From Thermoplasmatota archaeon (GTDB lineage Archaea > Thermoplasmatota > E2 > DHVEG-1), in the NCBI GenBank assembly GCA_030609445.1, contig JAUWCF010000049.1, positions 1-7,109 of the forward strand: a DNA stretch of 7,109 nucleotides, read 5' to 3'. This document shows, piece by piece, positions 6,401-7,109 of this stretch; position 1 is the stretch's first letter, and each line of letters starts with the position of its first letter. The translations under genes were made by a program, and so were the position numbers. The notes beneath the pieces were generated by a model that was not told the origin of the DNA, did no database searches, and was given only the letters and a program-made list of their open reading frames with translations.

Positions 6401-7109
6401 AAATACCTTCTCCATCGGTAACCTCAAAACTATACCAATCCTCTTCATCAATCATATCCAAATAACCAGTATATGAACCATCTATTATTGGAGTAGCATC
6501 ACCGATTTCATCACCAGCATCATCTTCAGTCCCAGCATCATTTTGGTTTATTAATGTAACATCAAATGTATAGTTTCCGTTCTCTGCACTAGGATTTGAG
6601 AAAATATGAATATAATGCCAGTCAGTATCTATAGCAGTATACCCATTTGCAACTGGTTCTTTATCATGGTCATAAAGTGCAAAATCATAATCTTCGCTAC
6701 TGCTAAATGTCGCAGATATGCTTTGTCCCTCACAAACAGTAAAACGATAACAGTCATCAGTATCCTCATCTCCCTCAGGTTCAAGATAACCAATGCGCCC
6801 TCGTCCCGGCCCAGTATCAACTATTTCACCGACATATACATAGTCTGAACGAGAAAGTTCATCACCGGCATCTACATTATATCCAATATCATTGTGCTCT
6901 GCATCAAAGATGAAACCTGCTTCAGGATCAAAAAACCTGTCGTAAGGAACATAATCTCCCTCATAATAAACATATTCATCATCGACATTTCTCAAATTTA
7001 TTTTTTGATTCTTCAAATTTTCGTTAGTCGCTGAAAATATTGGCACCATTGCCATGGCAACTAAAACGAACAGAAGAAAAACAGCCCCGATTTTATGTGT
7101 TTTATTTTT
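3435..7109 (-). CDS. Secreted multidomain gingipain-like (C25) cysteine peptidase, 5' end just outside window
   Basis: Predicted extracellular clan CD cysteine peptidase that digests environmental protein. Numbering is from the Met at 7055, but the frame stays open to the window edge and adds KNKTHKIGAVFLLFVLVA, which with MAMVPIFSA makes a signal peptide; the true start is just beyond base 7109. Domains: two acidic PPC-like beta domains (about 62-168 and 172-296; DAGDE...DATPI...GYLD...DWYSF), a proline linker (302-312), two segments resembling cell-wall-binding repeat 2 (about 395-450 and 672-735), a beta-rich middle (about 465-665, Trp-rich), and the catalytic region (about 760-1190). Catalytic His1004 lies in SYYAGHGTGGSG and Cys1096 in FWSSCTTGEHFG; the conserved FYGDPTM is near the end. 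The 91 residues between His and Cys exceed the roughly 30 of bacterial gingipains. No membrane anchor is seen; the protein ends WIEPVPINP. The downstream Ig-like ORF may be its lost C-terminus. The peptidase call is strong; substrate and processing are inferred. Confidence 0.9.
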   Translation of the reverse strand, partial: KNKTHKIGAVFLLFVLVAMAMVPIFSATNENLKNQKINLRNVDDEYVYYEGDYVPYDRFFDPEAGFIFDAEHNDIGYNVDAGDELSRSDYVYVGEIVDTGPGRGRIGYLEPEGDEDTDDCYRFTVCEGQSISATFSSSEDYDFALYDHDKEPVANGYTAIDTDWHYIHIFSNPSAENGNYTFDVTLINQNDAGTEDDAGDEIGDATPIIDGSYTGYLDMIDEEDWYSFEVTDGEGIYVKVRALEKSDYDIYLYNPSDELVYYKSYYGTDELEYPADASGVWKIKIDIFPGWDESKWPDDYYMYGSGAYTLDLEIGGQFEAPSTPDPQPEVYPVAQTFIVDNDPESNADEYAYIAAIPAANYIDDDKRYVSPIIYQGEITPTHWSGTVDDTTQYLVDDWNTYLDRHEMAATEYHLSQDPVEAAAYIATENWDSSDTAVVVVDGSDYQDNVRKLVNRNVRLNAKTKVTSVPPDSEDLLDLGGLSAYPMFIGLQWGAIAVHGLGSSFSGDIGITTPRYEALMDDWWPHPNDANGPDTDVFYPITFPGFWMPYTTSLSGLDEMKITQIAGKRYRIPITTTDCSLKITVTTDDPSYLRIYLVDPYGNVRRPMLPHWNGGPINPLHVWNGGHWDGIGFDDWRSWEPTLATEHVEEVHYPMRGFWRAIVVPATIDAADTTYKYHITAEVRKHSADRNAAALSAANGAVIASLEHVPLLYVKEDSLPSETEDALTSLGVSEIIFVEIDDIGSQVKDELNGYTLTDLNTMQQVIDYIEDKDLNNENYITITSLGTGDGYFAPSAMIAAYHASPVLNIGEAPNAYNKLDMLTTWREYAGDYYHGCRSVGHLPMMTEPFDLSAFIEAIKNKEYPAPGFDLKLRWFTAVNNGIVKMISGYGLDKEGQEVYMFVSPRDTDIRDPICRAMTGNESYAGHIPVETPAFSSAVVCRDILYPAIIYANPGRDITTSQMMNYPDGGTWAANNGKSYSNYATRDLKEIFSSRNRFYKGHCIWDNYLETMNAGTSISYYAGHGTGGSGISAQYKNFDDYFPEGELRHEELKDFDWWDGWRGYSGFDNTKTQSPRFGGSSGYNSVEPSLYDIIHFKYVDEEFDNLHSELDFWSSCTTGEHFGPMIYLEHGSALWYGNCGSGYGIQTTLHDNWMFYDVLVLGKNFGESHSKYLWMFDRDFTTGDPVSMYGRSSFFQGGLSNVHAFYGDPTMTCYSPDWIEPVPINP

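Noticed and set aside
6606..6848. Plus-strand ORFs of 60-118 codons opposite the long genes (for example 709-984, 2302-2658, 5862-6146, 6606-6848)
   Set aside because: All lie antisense within well-supported genes and show no domain, signal or ribosome-binding support; they are shadow frames.

Overview
The window looks archaeal, AT-rich and anaerobic. The support is a hexulose-6-phosphate synthase fused to an RraA-like domain (an arrangement known mainly from archaea), TTTAAATA/TTATATAA-type TATA boxes, oligo-T tracts after stop codons, and a very large secreted gingipain-like (C25) peptidase of the type reported from sediment Thermoplasmatota (MBG-D/Thermoprofundales and relatives). The lineage assignment is an inference from gene content, not from a marker gene.

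Layout. Bases 2-343 (+) carry the 3' part of a beta-class carbonic anhydrase whose 5' end lies outside the window. It meets, tail to tail with a 29-bp gap, a minus-strand two-gene operon. The first gene of that operon (2648 to 1356) is the HPS-RraA fusion. The second (1359 to 373) is a DUF362 protein with two 4Fe-4S ferredoxin motifs, joined to the first by a 4-base ATGA overlap. Upstream of the operon, 2649-3106 has no convincing gene but is rich in signals: a 17-bp perfect palindrome just downstream of a TATA-like box, a strong Shine-Dalgarno followed only by tiny ORFs, and a long imperfect hairpin whose minus-strand 5' end sits where a perfect archaeal TATA box would start transcription.

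The right half (3435-7109, minus) is one gene for a secreted multidomain C25-type cysteine peptidase: a signal peptide running off the window edge, two PPC-like beta domains, two segments resembling cell-wall-binding repeat 2, a beta-rich middle, and a catalytic region with His1004 and Cys1096. Its stop codon is followed at once by a pyrimidine tract (T3-C-T7-C-T8-C-T4) and then, in another frame, by a short ORF encoding an Ig-like/carboxypeptidase-regulatory-like domain. That ORF is best read as a detached C-terminal domain of the peptidase or a remnant.

How the parts relate. The HPS domain would supply ribulose-5-phosphate from fructose-6-phosphate (with a PHI partner not seen here) or fix formaldehyde; the RraA-like domain keeps an aldolase/decarboxylase-like RDxxD motif; the DUF362 protein is probably an Fe-S redox or cofactor-related protein co-expressed with it. 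The peptidase is an independent extracellular protein-degradation function. I see no mobile element, CRISPR array, rRNA or tRNA.
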